From positions 124,001-188,000 of the forward strand of contig NZ_LOAS01000011.1 of assembly GCF_001558155.1 (NCBI RefSeq): DNA of 64,000 bases. The letters run 5' to 3'. A program made the position numbers and the translations under genes. A model generated the notes under the pieces. It saw only the letters and a list, made by a program, of their open reading frames with translations, was not told the origin of the DNA and searched no databases. This DNA is from Aliiruegeria sabulilitoris. Its GTDB lineage: Bacteria; Pseudomonadota; Alphaproteobacteria; Rhodobacterales; Rhodobacteraceae. This document shows positions 33,773-43,358 of the stretch, piece by piece. Positions within the stretch are counted from its first letter, which is position 1; every line of letters begins with the position of its first letter.

Positions 33773-35800
33773 TCATTCCGCCGCGATCAACCCACGCCCC
33801 TTGAGCAGCGCTTCGACACCGGGCAAGCGGCCACGGAACGCCGTGTAAAGCTCGTCCGGCTCCCGCAGACCGCCGACGGAGAGGATGTTCTTCTCCAGGG
33901 CCTCGGCGGTTTTCGGGTCGAACGGGTCGCCCGCCTCCTCGAACGCCTCGAAGGCATCGGCATCCATCACTTCAGACCACATGTAGCTGTAATAGGCGGA
34001 GGCATAACCGCCCCCCGAGAAGACATGGGCGAAATGCGGCGTCGCGTGGCGCATGCGGATGGCCGACGGCATGCCGATCCCTTCCAGGATCTCGGCCTGC
34101 TTCTGCATCGGGTCGGCGGGGGGTGGGCCGTCGTGGAATTCCAGATCGACCAACGCGGAGGCGATGAACTCGACCGTCTGGAACCCCATGTCGAAGGTCG
34201 CGGCTGCCAGAACGCGCTCGAGCATCTCCTGCGGCATCGGCTCGCCGGTTTCGGCATGGGTGGCGAAGCGCCGGAGCACTTCGGGCACTTCCAGCCAATG
34301 CTCGTAGAGCTGGCTGGGAAGCTCCACGAAGTCGCGCGGCACAGAAGTGCCGGAGAGCGTCTGATAGGTCACGTCGCTCAGCATCTGGTGCAGCGCATGG
34401 CCGAATTCGTGAAACAGCGTGCGCGCGTCGTCATAGGAGAGCAGCGCGGGCGCGCCCTCGGCGGGCTTGGCGAAATTGCAGATATTGAGCACATGCGGGC
34501 GGATGTCTCCCGCGAGCTTCTCCTGGCTTCGCATCGCCGAGCACCAGGCACCGGAACGCTTGCCTGAACGAGCGAAGTAATCGGCGATGAAGACGGCCAT
34601 GTGCTGCCCGTCCCGCGTCACTTCCCAGGCACGGGCGTCAGGGTGGTGCAGGTCGATCTCCAGCGGGGTGAATTCGAGTTTGAACAGACGGGTCGCGCAG
34701 TCGAATGCGGCCTCGATCATCCGGTCGAGCTGCAGGTAGGGCTTCAGTTCGGCCTCGTCGAGATCGTGCTTCTTGCGGCGCCAGATCCCCGAATAATAGC
34801 GCCAGTCCCACGCCTCGATCGGCATGTCCGCGCCCTCGATCACCAGCTCACGCTCAAGGTAGAAAGCATCGGCCTTCGCCCGCTCAAGCGCCGGCTCCCA
34901 GACCTGCATCAGCAGATCGCGCACCGCTTGCGGCGTCTTGGCCATTTCCGGCTCCAGACGGTAGGCGGCGAAGTTCTCGTAGCCCAGAAGCTGCGCCCGC
35001 TCGTGACGCAGCGCCAGCATCTCGGCCACCAGTTCGCGGTTGTCTGTCTGCCCTCCGTTCGCCCCGCGCGAGGTCCACGCCTCATAGGCGCGTTTGCGCA
35101 GGTCGCGGCGGGGCGAGAATTGCAGGAACGGCACGATCACCGAGCGCGACAGCGTGACAACCGGCCCATCGGCGCCCTTCTCGGCCCCCGCAGCGCGGGC
35201 AGCGTCGACGACGAAGCCGGGAAGGCCTTCGAGATCCGCCTCGGCCAGCGGCATGAACCAATCGCGCTCGTCGGCCAGAAGGTTCTGCGCGAAGGAGGTG
35301 CCGAGCTTCGCAAGCCGCGTATTGATTTCGCGCAGCCGCGCACGCCCAGCCTCGTCCAGCGCCGCGCCCGAACGGCGGAAGCCGCGATGGCTCAGTTCGA
35401 GCAGGCGGGCCTGCTCGGCGCTCAGATCCAGCGTGTCGCGCTGTTGCCAGAGCCTGTCCACCCGCTCGAACAGCGGCACATTCATCATCACGTCGCTGGA
35501 ATACTCCGCCAGACGCGGCGAGAAGCTGCGCTGCAATTCCTCGCGCTTGGGGTTGGACTCGACCGAGGCCAACAAGAAGAACACCGACAGCACGTCGGAC
35601 AGTTCCTTGCCCGCCAGCTCCAGCGCCTCGATGGTATTTTCGAAGCTCGGTGCCTCGGGACACTTGGCGATGGCGTCGATCTCGGCCCGTGCCGCGGCCA
35701 ATGCTTCCTCGAAAGCAGGCTCGAAATCCTCGTCGGAAATCGCGGCAAAGGGCGGAAGCTCGAAGGGCAGCGTGCGCTCGGAAAGAAGCGGGTTTGTCAT
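33773..35800 (-). CDS. M3-family oligopeptidase (PrlC/Dcp type)
   Basis: A 675-residue cytoplasmic zinc metallopeptidase that trims peptides, including degraded signal peptides. The zinc motif HEFGHALHQ lies near residue 463, followed by SGTSVPRDFVELPSQLYEHW as in oligopeptidase A/dipeptidyl carboxypeptidase. No signal peptide is present. Length is normal for the family (about 680). OpdA versus Dcp specificity cannot be settled from the sequence. It is convergent with the VOC gene. Confidence 0.92.
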   Translation of the reverse strand: MTNPLLSERTLPFELPPFAAISDEDFEPAFEEALAAARAEIDAIAKCPEAPSFENTIEALELAGKELSDVLSVFFLLASVESNPKREELQRSFSPRLAEYSSDVMMNVPLFERVDRLWQQRDTLDLSAEQARLLELSHRGFRRSGAALDEAGRARLREINTRLAKLGTSFAQNLLADERDWFMPLAEADLEGLPGFVVDAARAAGAEKGADGPVVTLSRSVIVPFLQFSPRRDLRKRAYEAWTSRGANGGQTDNRELVAEMLALRHERAQLLGYENFAAYRLEPEMAKTPQAVRDLLMQVWEPALERAKADAFYLERELVIEGADMPIEAWDWRYYSGIWRRKKHDLDEAELKPYLQLDRMIEAAFDCATRLFKLEFTPLEIDLHHPDARAWEVTRDGQHMAVFIADYFARSGKRSGAWCSAMRSQEKLAGDIRPHVLNICNFAKPAEGAPALLSYDDARTLFHEFGHALHQMLSDVTYQTLSGTSVPRDFVELPSQLYEHWLEVPEVLRRFATHAETGEPMPQEMLERVLAAATFDMGFQTVEFIASALVDLEFHDGPPPADPMQKQAEILEGIGMPSAIRMRHATPHFAHVFSGGGYASAYYSYMWSEVMDADAFEAFEEAGDPFDPKTAEALEKNILSVGGLREPDELYTAFRGRLPGVEALLKGRGLIAAE

Positions 35801-35863
35801 GGGCGGGGCTCCGGAAATATGGCTTGGCCAGAAACTAGGGTGCCCCGCCCGGACTTGCCAGCC

Positions 35864-36295
35864 CTACTCCACCGTGATCGTGATCACATCCGAGACAACG
35901 GGCGGGTCATGCGGGATGTGGTTGTGATCGCCCAGGACGAGCTGCAGCGTATGCGCCCCCGGCGCCAGTTCAAGAGAGACCTCGGTCTGCCCCTTGCCGA
36001 AATGCACGTGGTTCTCGTCGGCCGGCAGGCTGTAGAGCAGCTCGTCCGCGCCGTCCTCGCCCTCGCCCAGCGGCGGGCGGTCGATGAGGACATGATGATG
36101 CCCGGTGTTCTCCATCTCGGTGCCTGCGGGCGCAACTTTCATCCCGTCGAGCCCGAACTGGATCTCGACCGGGGAGGAAACCGTCGCGCCGTTCTCGATA
36201 TTGGCAAAGAACACCCGCGCCCCTTCCGGTGCGGGCGTGGTGTCGGCAAATACAGGTGCGGCCGCCACAAGGGCGGCGAATAGAATGGATCTCAT
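35864..36295 (-). CDS. DUF4399 periplasmic protein
   Basis: A 143-residue exported protein with a short signal (MRSILFAALVAAAPVFA) and one DUF4399 domain. Marks of the family are VFFANIENGATVSSPVEIQFGLDGMKV, the His-rich NTGHHHVLID and HVHFGKGQTEVSLELAPGAHTLQL. The clustered histidines (also LGDHNHIPHDPP) suggest metal binding, but no function is established that I know of. It lies between an ABM-like gene and the M3 peptidase on the same strand. Confidence 0.85.
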   Translation of the reverse strand: MRSILFAALVAAAPVFADTTPAPEGARVFFANIENGATVSSPVEIQFGLDGMKVAPAGTEMENTGHHHVLIDRPPLGEGEDGADELLYSLPADENHVHFGKGQTEVSLELAPGAHTLQLVLGDHNHIPHDPPVVSDVITITVE

Positions 36296-36365
36296 AATGC
36301 GTTTGCTCCTCTGTTCACGCAGTCACGAGCATAAGGAGCATTGCCAACCGATCAATGACGTTAGG

Positions 36366-36668
36366 TTAGATCCGATCGAGGACACGCACCGACATCGGCA
36401 GTTTCGGATCGAGCATGTCGTTGAACTCGGAGTCGTTCTCGGACATTTCCTGCATGGAGGCACGATAACTGTCGAGATCGTTGTTGGAGGCGAAGATCCC
36501 GTAGCCGGTAAAGACCGTTGGGTCCTCGTGATCCTGTAGAAAGTGGAATTGCAGCACGCCGGGCTTGGAGCGCGCGAACTGCTCGGCCTTGCGCATGCGC
36601 CGGCGGGCATAGCCCAGCTTCTCGTTGCGCACCTTGAAATCGACAAGCGAATAGACGGGCGGTTTCAC
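36366..36668 (-). CDS. Small dimeric alpha-beta-barrel (ABM-like) protein
   Basis: A 100-residue protein whose pattern fits the ferredoxin-like fold of antibiotic-biosynthesis-monooxygenase-like proteins: strand YSLVDFKVRN, helix LGYARRRMRKAEQFARS, strands PGVLQFHFLQDHEDPTVFTGYGIFAS and helix NDLDSYRASMQEMSEND. No catalytic residues can be assigned. It could be a monooxygenase, a haem-binding protein or a stress protein. It lies downstream of an amino-acid permease gene on the same strand. Confidence 0.6.
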   Translation of the reverse strand: MKPPVYSLVDFKVRNEKLGYARRRMRKAEQFARSKPGVLQFHFLQDHEDPTVFTGYGIFASNNDLDSYRASMQEMSENDSEFNDMLDPKLPMSVRVLDRI

Positions 36669-36764
36669 ACTGCTCTCCTTTTTTGGTCCGATGGGTCACG
36701 TAGGCGCGCGACTTGCGCCTTTCAATTCCCACCAACGTTTCTGTGCGGTCTTTCCGGCGCTGGT

Positions 36765-37562
36765 TCAGCCCGGTTTCTGGCGCATGTGCCGTTCGAGCCG
36801 TCGCAGTAGGAGCGAGAGCGTGATCGTCATGGTCAGGTAAAGGAATGCCACCACGTTGTAGGTCTCGAAATATCGGAAGTTTCCGGCCGCCGTGACCTTG
36901 CCCAACTGGGTGATGTCGAGCACGCCGAGCACCGAGACGAGCGAGGAATCCTTGATCATCGCGATAAAATCATTGCCAAGCGGCGGCAGGATGGTGCGGA
37001 TCGCCTGCGGAAAGACGATGAAGCGGAAACGTTGCCAGCCATTCAGCCCGAGCGCCTTGGCGGCCTCGACCTGTCCTTCGTCGACCGAAAGAAGCCCGGC
37101 GCGGAACACTTCCGCAATAAAGGCGGAATAACCGATGGTCAGCGCCATGATCGCCCGCCAGAGCAGGGGGAAATCGCGGGTCCGGATCGTCTCGCGCCCC
37201 ACTGCCTCCAGAAGCCAGTTGACCCCGGCCACGAACGCCGGAGCGATGACGAAGGCGACGTAGAGCAGCAGCACGATGATCGGTAGCCCGCGCACGATCT
37301 CGATATAGAAACGCGCGGTCTGTCGTAGAAAGCGATAGCGGGAGAGCCCGGCCACGGCCAGCAACAAGCCGATCACGCAGGCCGTGGAGAACCCGACCCC
37401 CGTCACGAAGAGCGTGATGCCCACGCCCCGGCTGAGCGTGCTCAGAACCTGCGTGTAGAGATCGTCCGAGATGATCCGGTAGAGAAAGAACGCTCCAAGC
37501 CCACAAGCGGCCACCAGCCACCAGGGGAATTCTCCGGCGTATTCGTCGTTTTGCGGTGTCAT
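36765..37562 (-). CDS. Polar amino-acid ABC transporter permease
   Basis: A 265-residue HisM/GlnP-type inner-membrane subunit. It has about five helices and the cytoplasmic EAA loop that contacts the ATPase, EAAKALGLNGWQRFRFIVFPQAI. The binding protein lies 136 bases upstream on the same strand. A complete importer of this type needs an ATPase and normally a second permease, neither of which is here. The transporter is incomplete at this locus or borrows subunits. Confidence 0.92.
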   Translation of the reverse strand: MTPQNDEYAGEFPWWLVAACGLGAFFLYRIISDDLYTQVLSTLSRGVGITLFVTGVGFSTACVIGLLLAVAGLSRYRFLRQTARFYIEIVRGLPIIVLLLYVAFVIAPAFVAGVNWLLEAVGRETIRTRDFPLLWRAIMALTIGYSAFIAEVFRAGLLSVDEGQVEAAKALGLNGWQRFRFIVFPQAIRTILPPLGNDFIAMIKDSSLVSVLGVLDITQLGKVTAAGNFRYFETYNVVAFLYLTMTITLSLLLRRLERHMRQKPG

Positions 37563-37698
37563 GAAGGCCTTTCGGGACGGCGTTCACGCCCCTTTAGCAG
37601 CAATTCGCGGCGGGCCGCAACGTCGGCTCCGGTCGCACCCGGCCCAAGGTTGACGCCCCACGCCGCGCGGGCAGCGTGGAGGCTGTTTCAAATGGCGC

Positions 37699-38490
37699 TC
37701 AACCGCCCATCTTGAAATCGAGGAACCATTTCTTGTTCAGCGCCTCCATGGTGCCGTCTTCCTTCATCTCGGCGATGGCGGCGTTGATGGGCGCCACGAG
37801 ATCGGACCCCTTGGGGAAGATGAATCCGAAATCCTCGGTGCCGAGCGGCTCGCCGATGATCTTCAGCGTACCCTCGGAGGCCGCGACATAACCATTGGCG
37901 GCGGTCCCGTCCGAAAGGGCAAGGTCGACATCACCGGTGCGCAGCGCCTGAATGGCGGCGCCGAAGGTCTCGAAGAGCTTCATGCGCGGGTTCTGCTCGT
38001 TTCCGTCCAGAATGTCATAGATGCCGACATAGAAAGGCGTCGTACCCGGCTGCGCGCCGATCAGCAGGTCGTCATTGGCGGCGAACTCGGTGTGGTTGGT
38101 GAAGCGGTCCTCATCACCGGCCACGATCATCCGCATCTCGGAACGCATGTAGGCTTCCGAGAAATCGACCTTCTCCATACGGTCTTCGCGGATGGTGATG
38201 CCGGTCATGCCCAGATCGTACTGGCCTTCGGACACGGCGGGGATCATCGCATCCCAGGAGATATTCTCGTAGACCACGGTAATGTTGAGCCGCTTGGCGA
38301 TCTCTTCCATCGCGTCATATTCCCAGCCGACGGCCTCGCCCGATGCAGGATCGACGAACTGCAGCGGCGGATAGGCGTTCTCGGTCACGACCGTGACTTC
38401 CTTGCCGCCAAGATCGGGCGTTTCGGCCAGAAGCGGGCCGGCGGCGAGAGCGACAAGCGCGGCCGCTGCGATGGTATGAATCAGCTTCAT
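37699..38490 (-). CDS. Amino-acid ABC transporter substrate-binding protein (family 3)
   Basis: A 263-residue periplasmic binding protein. A signal peptide ([22 protein letters not shown]) precedes [20 protein letters not shown], the ligand-pocket opening of the family. Other marks are [37 protein letters not shown] and [18 protein letters not shown]-type segments. The start at 38490 gives the signal. It sits between a MoeB-like gene (upstream) and the permease gene. The substrate is likely a polar amino acid. Confidence 0.92.
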   Translation of the reverse strand: MKLIHTIAAAALVALAAGPLLAETPDLGGKEVTVVTENAYPPLQFVDPASGEAVGWEYDAMEEIAKRLNITVVYENISWDAMIPAVSEGQYDLGMTGITIREDRMEKVDFSEAYMRSEMRMIVAGDEDRFTNHTEFAANDDLLIGAQPGTTPFYVGIYDILDGNEQNPRMKLFETFGAAIQALRTGDVDLALSDGTAANGYVAASEGTLKIIGEPLGTEDFGFIFPKGSDLVAPINAAIAEMKEDGTMEALNKKWFLDFKMGG

Positions 38491-38531
38491 GAGAGAGTCT
38501 CCTTTGGGTCTGGGCGCAGTATGGCCCGCGC

Positions 38532-38557
38532 GCGCGGGCTGTCCAGTCAGCCCGCGC
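38532..38557 (-). terminator. Hairpin at the end of the MoeB-like gene
   Basis: A perfect 10-bp stem (GCGCGGGCTG / CAGCCCGCGC) with a 6-base loop overlaps the stop codon region and lies before the binding-protein gene. There is no T-tract. It probably limits readthrough between the two genes. Confidence 0.5.
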
Positions 38558-39584
38558 AGATCGGGCAATCGGGACGCGGCGAAAGCGTGAATTGCCGGGT
38601 TTCGGCATAGAGCGCGTCATAGATGAGCATGCGTCCGCGCAAGGGCTCCCCCGCGCCAGAGAGGACCTTCACCGCTTCCACGGCCATCATCGTGCCCAGA
38701 ACACCCGGCAGCGGCCCGAGCACGCCCGCCGCCGCGCAGGACGGCGCCAGTTCCGGCGCGGGTGCCTGCGGAAAGACGCATTGGTAACAGGGCGCGCCAT
38801 TGGCGGGGTCGAAGACCGAGATCTGGCCCTCCCACTGGCTGAGCGCACCGGAGACCAGCGGCACGCCGCAAGCCACCGCGGCGCGGTTCACGAGGTAGCG
38901 GGTGTCGAAATTGTCCGTTCCGTCGAGCACGAGATCATATTCGGCGATCAGCTCCCGCGCGATCTCCTCGGTCAGTTCGCGGTGATAGGGCTTCACCTCG
39001 ACGAACGGGTTGCGCGCCTTCATGGCCCGCACCGCCGAGAAAACCTTGGGCGTTCCGATATCTTCCTCGCGATGCAGGATCTGGCGTTGCAGGTTGCTGC
39101 TGTCGACCGTGTCACCGTCGATCACGCCGATCGTCCCAACGCCCGCCGTTGCAAGATAGAGCAGCGCGGGCGAGCCGAGCCCACCTGCGCCGATCACCAG
39201 AACACGGGACTGTTTCAGCTTCTTCTGTCCTGGACCGCCCAACTCCCGCAGCACAATATGGCGCGCGTATCGCTCCAGCTCTCCCTCGGCAAAGCTGCCC
39301 GGTTTCGCAACCGGCTCCGCCTCGACGGGCTGTGCCCGCGCCTTAAGCCAGCCGACCCCTGTGAAATAGAGCGCCACAAGCAGGCCAAAGCCCCCCAGCA
39401 ACAGCCAGAACGCCGGCGATTGACCGGTCGCCTCCCGCAGCGGATGCCCGTCTGGCAGCACAAACTGCTCAATCACGACCACAACGTAAAGAAGTGCGAT
39501 CATCGTCCAACGCACCCTGCCGGATGCGCCCATTGCTCCCCCGACGCCCCAGAGCACAGCGGCCAGGGCCAGAACAAGTATCAT
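38547..39584 (-). CDS. MoeB/ThiF-family adenylyltransferase with N-terminal membrane anchor
   Basis: A 345-residue protein. About 85 N-terminal residues hold up to three membrane helices (1-22, 25-45 and 60-80). The rest is an E1-like domain: adenylation motif [37 protein letters not shown] and zinc-site cysteines in CYQC and CPIC. It should activate the C-terminus of a MoaD- or ThiS-like sulfur carrier for molybdopterin or thiamine synthesis. MoeB proteins are usually soluble; this anchor is an added feature. No moaD/moaE gene is adjacent. Confidence 0.85.
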   Translation of the reverse strand: MILVLALAAVLWGVGGAMGASGRVRWTMIALLYVVVVIEQFVLPDGHPLREATGQSPAFWLLLGGFGLLVALYFTGVGWLKARAQPVEAEPVAKPGSFAEGELERYARHIVLRELGGPGQKKLKQSRVLVIGAGGLGSPALLYLATAGVGTIGVIDGDTVDSSNLQRQILHREEDIGTPKVFSAVRAMKARNPFVEVKPYHRELTEEIARELIAEYDLVLDGTDNFDTRYLVNRAAVACGVPLVSGALSQWEGQISVFDPANGAPCYQCVFPQAPAPELAPSCAAAGVLGPLPGVLGTMMAVEAVKVLSGAGEPLRGRMLIYDALYAETRQFTLSPRPDCPICAG

Positions 39585-39958
39585 CCCAGGCCTCCCAACT
39601 GGACCAACCGGAACCCGGCCCGATCAGGGCGGCGGGCACCGAAAGTTCGATCATTCACCTTTGCGGGTCTCATGTTGAAAATGTCCATGCCCAAACTCGG
39701 TTTTCATCCACGGGCGTCGCATCGGCGCACGGGCTTGCCCGCTCAATTCAGCCTATCCCCAGCACCAGCGACGTCCAGAGCTACGTTTGCGTCACCCGCT
39801 AATCTATACGTTTCGTTAACCTTTTCCACATTTCTTGCACCATTGCCACAATTCCTCCCCAGAGGTTAATACTTCTGGATTGACTCTGAAATTCGCGTAT
39901 AGTTTCTCGCAATCAATCAAGGGCAAAAGCCCGCAAATTCATCGAGCGGTGGGTTCAA
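39585..39958. promoter_or_regulatory. Control region upstream of the adhesin gene
   Basis: A 374-base divergent spacer. The last 170 bases before the adhesin are AT-rich, with TTAACC, TTAATA and TATAGT-like stretches, as expected of a regulated promoter. No -35/-10 pair with normal spacing stands out. No gene or tRNA is visible. Confidence 0.45.
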
Positions 39959-42900
39959 ATGAGTATTTATAAGTATGCCGTCCGGGATTCCGGAGGGGTT
40001 TTTCGTGGCGAAACGACGGACGTTGCGAACGCGACGATCGCGGTAGGCGAGGCCTCCGAAGTTTCGCTCAACATTTCTCCGAGCAACGTGTCTTCCTACA
40101 CACGGCAGGGATCCGACCTGATCCTGCATCTGTCGAGTGGAGAGACCATCACCCTGCAGGGGTATTTTGCCGGGGCGCAGGCCGAGGACCGTGAGCTGTT
40201 GCTCAGCCGGGACGGCGAGTTGCACCTTGTGGCCTTCACCGACTCCGTCGGCGACGAGTATTTCGCACAATATACGGCCGTCGACATGACGGGCAAATGG
40301 AGCCCGTATGACCAGATGACCTTCCTCGATCTCGACGATGTCGAGCCGGTCATTGCTCCGCTTGTCGCCCCCGCCCTCGGCCTGGGTGGCCTTGGCGTTC
40401 TCGGCGCCGGTGGCGCGGCAGCAGCAGCGGTTGCCGCAACAGCTGGCGATGACGGTAACGATAGCGATGACGACTCGGATGGCGAAGATCCTGCCGAAGC
40501 CGGTGACGGCGACGACGGCGAGGCCGCGCCCCAAGACGATGGAAGCACCGACACCCCCGGCGACAGCGGAACTGGTGGGGGCACTGGCGGCGGAGACGAT
40601 GGCGGCCCCGGCGGCGGTGATGATGGTTCTGGTGACGGTGGAGATGGCTCTGGCGGCGGTGGTGACGGAGGCGGTGACGGAGGCTCCGGCAGCACTCCCA
40701 TCATTCCGACCGTGGACAATCCCGATGGCGAATACGACGTCGGCGGCAATGGCGACGGCAGCGTCACGATCACCGGCACGGGCGAGCCCGGCTCCGATGT
40801 GACCGTCACGATCGGAGACGCCCCGCAAGACACGGTCGTCGGCGATGACGGCACCTGGGGTGTCGTGTTCGGCCCCGACGATCTGCCCGAAGACGGCGTC
40901 TACGAGGTGGATGTCGACGTCGTGAGCCCGGATGGAACGGTTCATGATCTCGACGGCCCGACCGTCGATATCGACACGACCCCGCCGATTGTCCTTGTCG
41001 AGGACGGCGTGCAGTCGACCTCCGATATCGTCAATGCAGACGGTCAGGCCCAAGGCCATGTGATCTCGGGCAGCGGCGAGCCCGGCGCGTCTCTGACCGT
41101 CGAGATCGACGGCAACACACAGAGCACGACCGTCGGCGAGGATGGCTCCTGGAGCGTGACTTTCGAGTCCGGCCAGATCGCGACCGGCGAATACGAAACG
41201 GCCGTCACGATCACATCGAGCGATGCGCGCGGCAATACAACCGTCGTCAACGAGGTGCTCGACGTCGACACGATCCCGCCCGAGGTCGACCTCGGCACGG
41301 TCGAAGGCGACGACGTGATAAATGCCGCGGAAGCCTCCGACGGCGTCACGCTCAGCGGCACCGGCGAGGCGGGCAGCACGCTTTCCGTGGAGTTCCAGGG
41401 CCAGACCCGGACGACCACGGTCGGCGAAGACGGCACATGGTCCCTCGATTACGCGGCCTCCGAAATCACTTCGGGCACTTACGAGTCCGAGGTGACGATC
41501 ACCGCGACCGATGGTGCGGGCAATTCCTCGACCGAGACCTTCACCCTTCAGGTGGATACCGAAACCGGCGCCGGGATCGATTCCGGCCAATTGGGCGGCG
41601 ATGACGTTGCCAACGCGGCCGAGCAATCCGCCGGCATCACGCTGACAGGAACCGCCGATTCCGGCGCGACGGTGGAAGTGACCCTTGTCGGCGTCACCAA
41701 GACGGTCACCGCGGGCCAGGACGGCACATGGTCGACCTCCTACACCTCCTCGGAGATCCCGCAAGGCACCTACGAGACGACCGTCTCGGTGGTCGCGACC
41801 GACGCCGCGGGCAACAGCGCAACGGCCAGCCATGTCATTGGCGTGGATACCGAAACCTCCGTCACCTACGATGCCGGCCAGGCCGGTGGTGACGACACGG
41901 CAAACGCAGCGGAGGTCGCCTCTGGCGTGGACCTGACCGGCACCGCCGAAGCCGGGGCAACGGTGCTCGTCGAGCTTGCGGGCACCTCGCACAGCGTGGT
42001 TGCGGATGCGGATGGAAACTGGTCCGCCAGCTTCGCTTCGAACGAGATCCCACAAGGCACCTACGATGCGACCGTGACCGTCACCGCGACCGATGCGGCG
42101 GGCAACTCCAGCACCACAACGGGCACGCTGCATGTCGACACCGAGATCAATGTGGGCATCGACAGCGGCCAGGCCGGGGGCGACGACATCGCCAATGCCG
42201 AGGAAGTCACCAACGGCGTCACCCTGACCGGGACGGCCGAGGCCGGCTCGCAGGTTCAGGTGTCGCTGGCCGGCGCCACCAACTATGTGACCGCAGATGC
42301 CGACGGCAACTGGAGCAGCACTTTCGCCTCCTCGCAGATCGCGCAAGGCGAATACGATGCCACCGTCTCGGTCATTGCGACCGATGACGCCGGCAACTCG
42401 TCCAGCACGTCTTCGACCCTGCGCATCGACACCAGCACGAATGTCTCGCTGGATACGGGTATGTTCGTCATGCCCGTCAATGCCGAGCAGCTCCAGAACG
42501 GTGTCGAACTGGACGGGACCGCCGAGGCCGGCGCTGCGGTGCTTGTCACGGTGGACGGGGTCGTGCGCGAGACGGTTGCCGACGACAACGGCCGCTGGAT
42601 GGTGACCTACGAGGATGGCAGCCTGCCGGAAGGGACGTATAGCGCCTCGGCCAACGTGGAAGTGACCGATATTGCCGGCAACACCGCCACGACCAGCGCC
42701 ACCTTCCTGGTGGACACGGAAGTGACCAACCCGTTGATCAAGTCGGTGACCTTTGCCGATGACGACGTCACGTCGCTGTCGATCTCGACCGATGACCAGG
42801 CGTTCGACTTCTACGCGCTCAACCCGGATGGGACCGCCACCGAGCTGGCCACGACCGAATTCGCGCTGAGTCCCGAGGAGTCGCTGGTCGTTCTCAACCC

Positions 42901-43285
42901 GAGCGCCTCAGACGGAACGCATCTTGTTGTCGCCGCGACGGACGATGCTGGAAATACCTCCGATACGCTGCTCGTTCTGGATGACAACGTGACCAATACT
43001 GGCACGCTGGAGCACGATCAGATCGACGGCTTCAATATTGAAGGTATCGAACTGGACTACGCATCGGACGCCAATCTGACCCTCACGGAAGACATGATCC
43101 GGGATCTGTCGAGCACCTCCGATACGGTCACGGTCCACGGCGGTTCGGACGATACCGTCACGATCGAGAATGCAGCCAAGACAACGCAAACCGTCGATAT
43201 CGAAGGCGAAACCTACGATATCTACACGGTTGGCGATGATGGAGTGACGGTTGTCATCGATCAAGACATCAACGTCGTCATCTGA
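39959..43285 (+). CDS. Ig-repeat adhesin secreted by type I secretion (BapA-like)
   Basis: A 1108-residue surface or biofilm protein. Residues 1-125 resemble the BapA prefix domain (MSIYKYAVRDSGGVFRGET). An Ala/Gly hydrophobic stretch (about 135-160) and an Asp/Gly-rich linker (about 162-245) follow. Then come about seven Ig-like repeats and one divergent one, each ending in a (D)AAGNS...VDT block. Repeats from residue 544 on have an exact 97-residue (291-base) period. The last ~150 residues are acidic and end in VVIDQDINVVI, with hydrophobic/acidic character suited to a type I secretion signal. The channel, ATPase and fusion-protein genes follow directly. Confidence 0.85.
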   Translation: MSIYKYAVRDSGGVFRGETTDVANATIAVGEASEVSLNISPSNVSSYTRQGSDLILHLSSGETITLQGYFAGAQAEDRELLLSRDGELHLVAFTDSVGDEYFAQYTAVDMTGKWSPYDQMTFLDLDDVEPVIAPLVAPALGLGGLGVLGAGGAAAAAVAATAGDDGNDSDDDSDGEDPAEAGDGDDGEAAPQDDGSTDTPGDSGTGGGTGGGDDGGPGGGDDGSGDGGDGSGGGGDGGGDGGSGSTPIIPTVDNPDGEYDVGGNGDGSVTITGTGEPGSDVTVTIGDAPQDTVVGDDGTWGVVFGPDDLPEDGVYEVDVDVVSPDGTVHDLDGPTVDIDTTPPIVLVEDGVQSTSDIVNADGQAQGHVISGSGEPGASLTVEIDGNTQSTTVGEDGSWSVTFESGQIATGEYETAVTITSSDARGNTTVVNEVLDVDTIPPEVDLGTVEGDDVINAAEASDGVTLSGTGEAGSTLSVEFQGQTRTTTVGEDGTWSLDYAASEITSGTYESEVTITATDGAGNSSTETFTLQVDTETGAGIDSGQLGGDDVANAAEQSAGITLTGTADSGATVEVTLVGVTKTVTAGQDGTWSTSYTSSEIPQGTYETTVSVVATDAAGNSATASHVIGVDTETSVTYDAGQAGGDDTANAAEVASGVDLTGTAEAGATVLVELAGTSHSVVADADGNWSASFASNEIPQGTYDATVTVTATDAAGNSSTTTGTLHVDTEINVGIDSGQAGGDDIANAEEVTNGVTLTGTAEAGSQVQVSLAGATNYVTADADGNWSSTFASSQIAQGEYDATVSVIATDDAGNSSSTSSTLRIDTSTNVSLDTGMFVMPVNAEQLQNGVELDGTAEAGAAVLVTVDGVVRETVADDNGRWMVTYEDGSLPEGTYSASANVEVTDIAGNTATTSATFLVDTEVTNPLIKSVTFADDDVTSLSISTDDQAFDFYALNPDGTATELATTEFALSPEESLVVLNPSASDGTHLVVAATDDAGNTSDTLLVLDDNVTNTGTLEHDQIDGFNIEGIELDYASDANLTLTEDMIRDLSSTSDTVTVHGGSDDTVTIENAAKTTQTVDIEGETYDIYTVGDDGVTVVIDQDINVVI
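41588..42460 (+). repeat. Tandem 291-bp repeats in the adhesin gene
   Basis: Three successive 97-codon units begin at 41588, 41879 and 42170, each opening with a (CAA/CAG)-type codon and GGxGACGAC. More divergent units flank them on both sides. They encode the Ig-like domains and may change in number by recombination. Confidence 0.8.
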
Positions 43286-43358
43286 AGGTGACAGGCAGCG
43301 GGGCGGCTCGTCCGCCCCGACACTACCCCGGGAACGCGGACGCGTCGCCGGGACTGCC

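Noticed and set aside
40440-40700. Short repeated GGTGAC/GGCGGC units that could suggest a CRISPR or satellite array
   Set aside because: They encode the Asp/Gly-rich linker of the adhesin in frame, with no spacer-like unique segments of constant length.
41588-42460. Direct repeats considered as a mobile-element or CRISPR array
   Set aside because: The 291-base period is 97 whole codons within one gene and encodes Ig-like domains.
43251-43358. TTG start at 43251 for the TolC-family gene, inside the adhesin gene
   Set aside because: It would add 36 polar residues before a good lipoprotein signal that begins at GTG 43359. The point is not fully settled.
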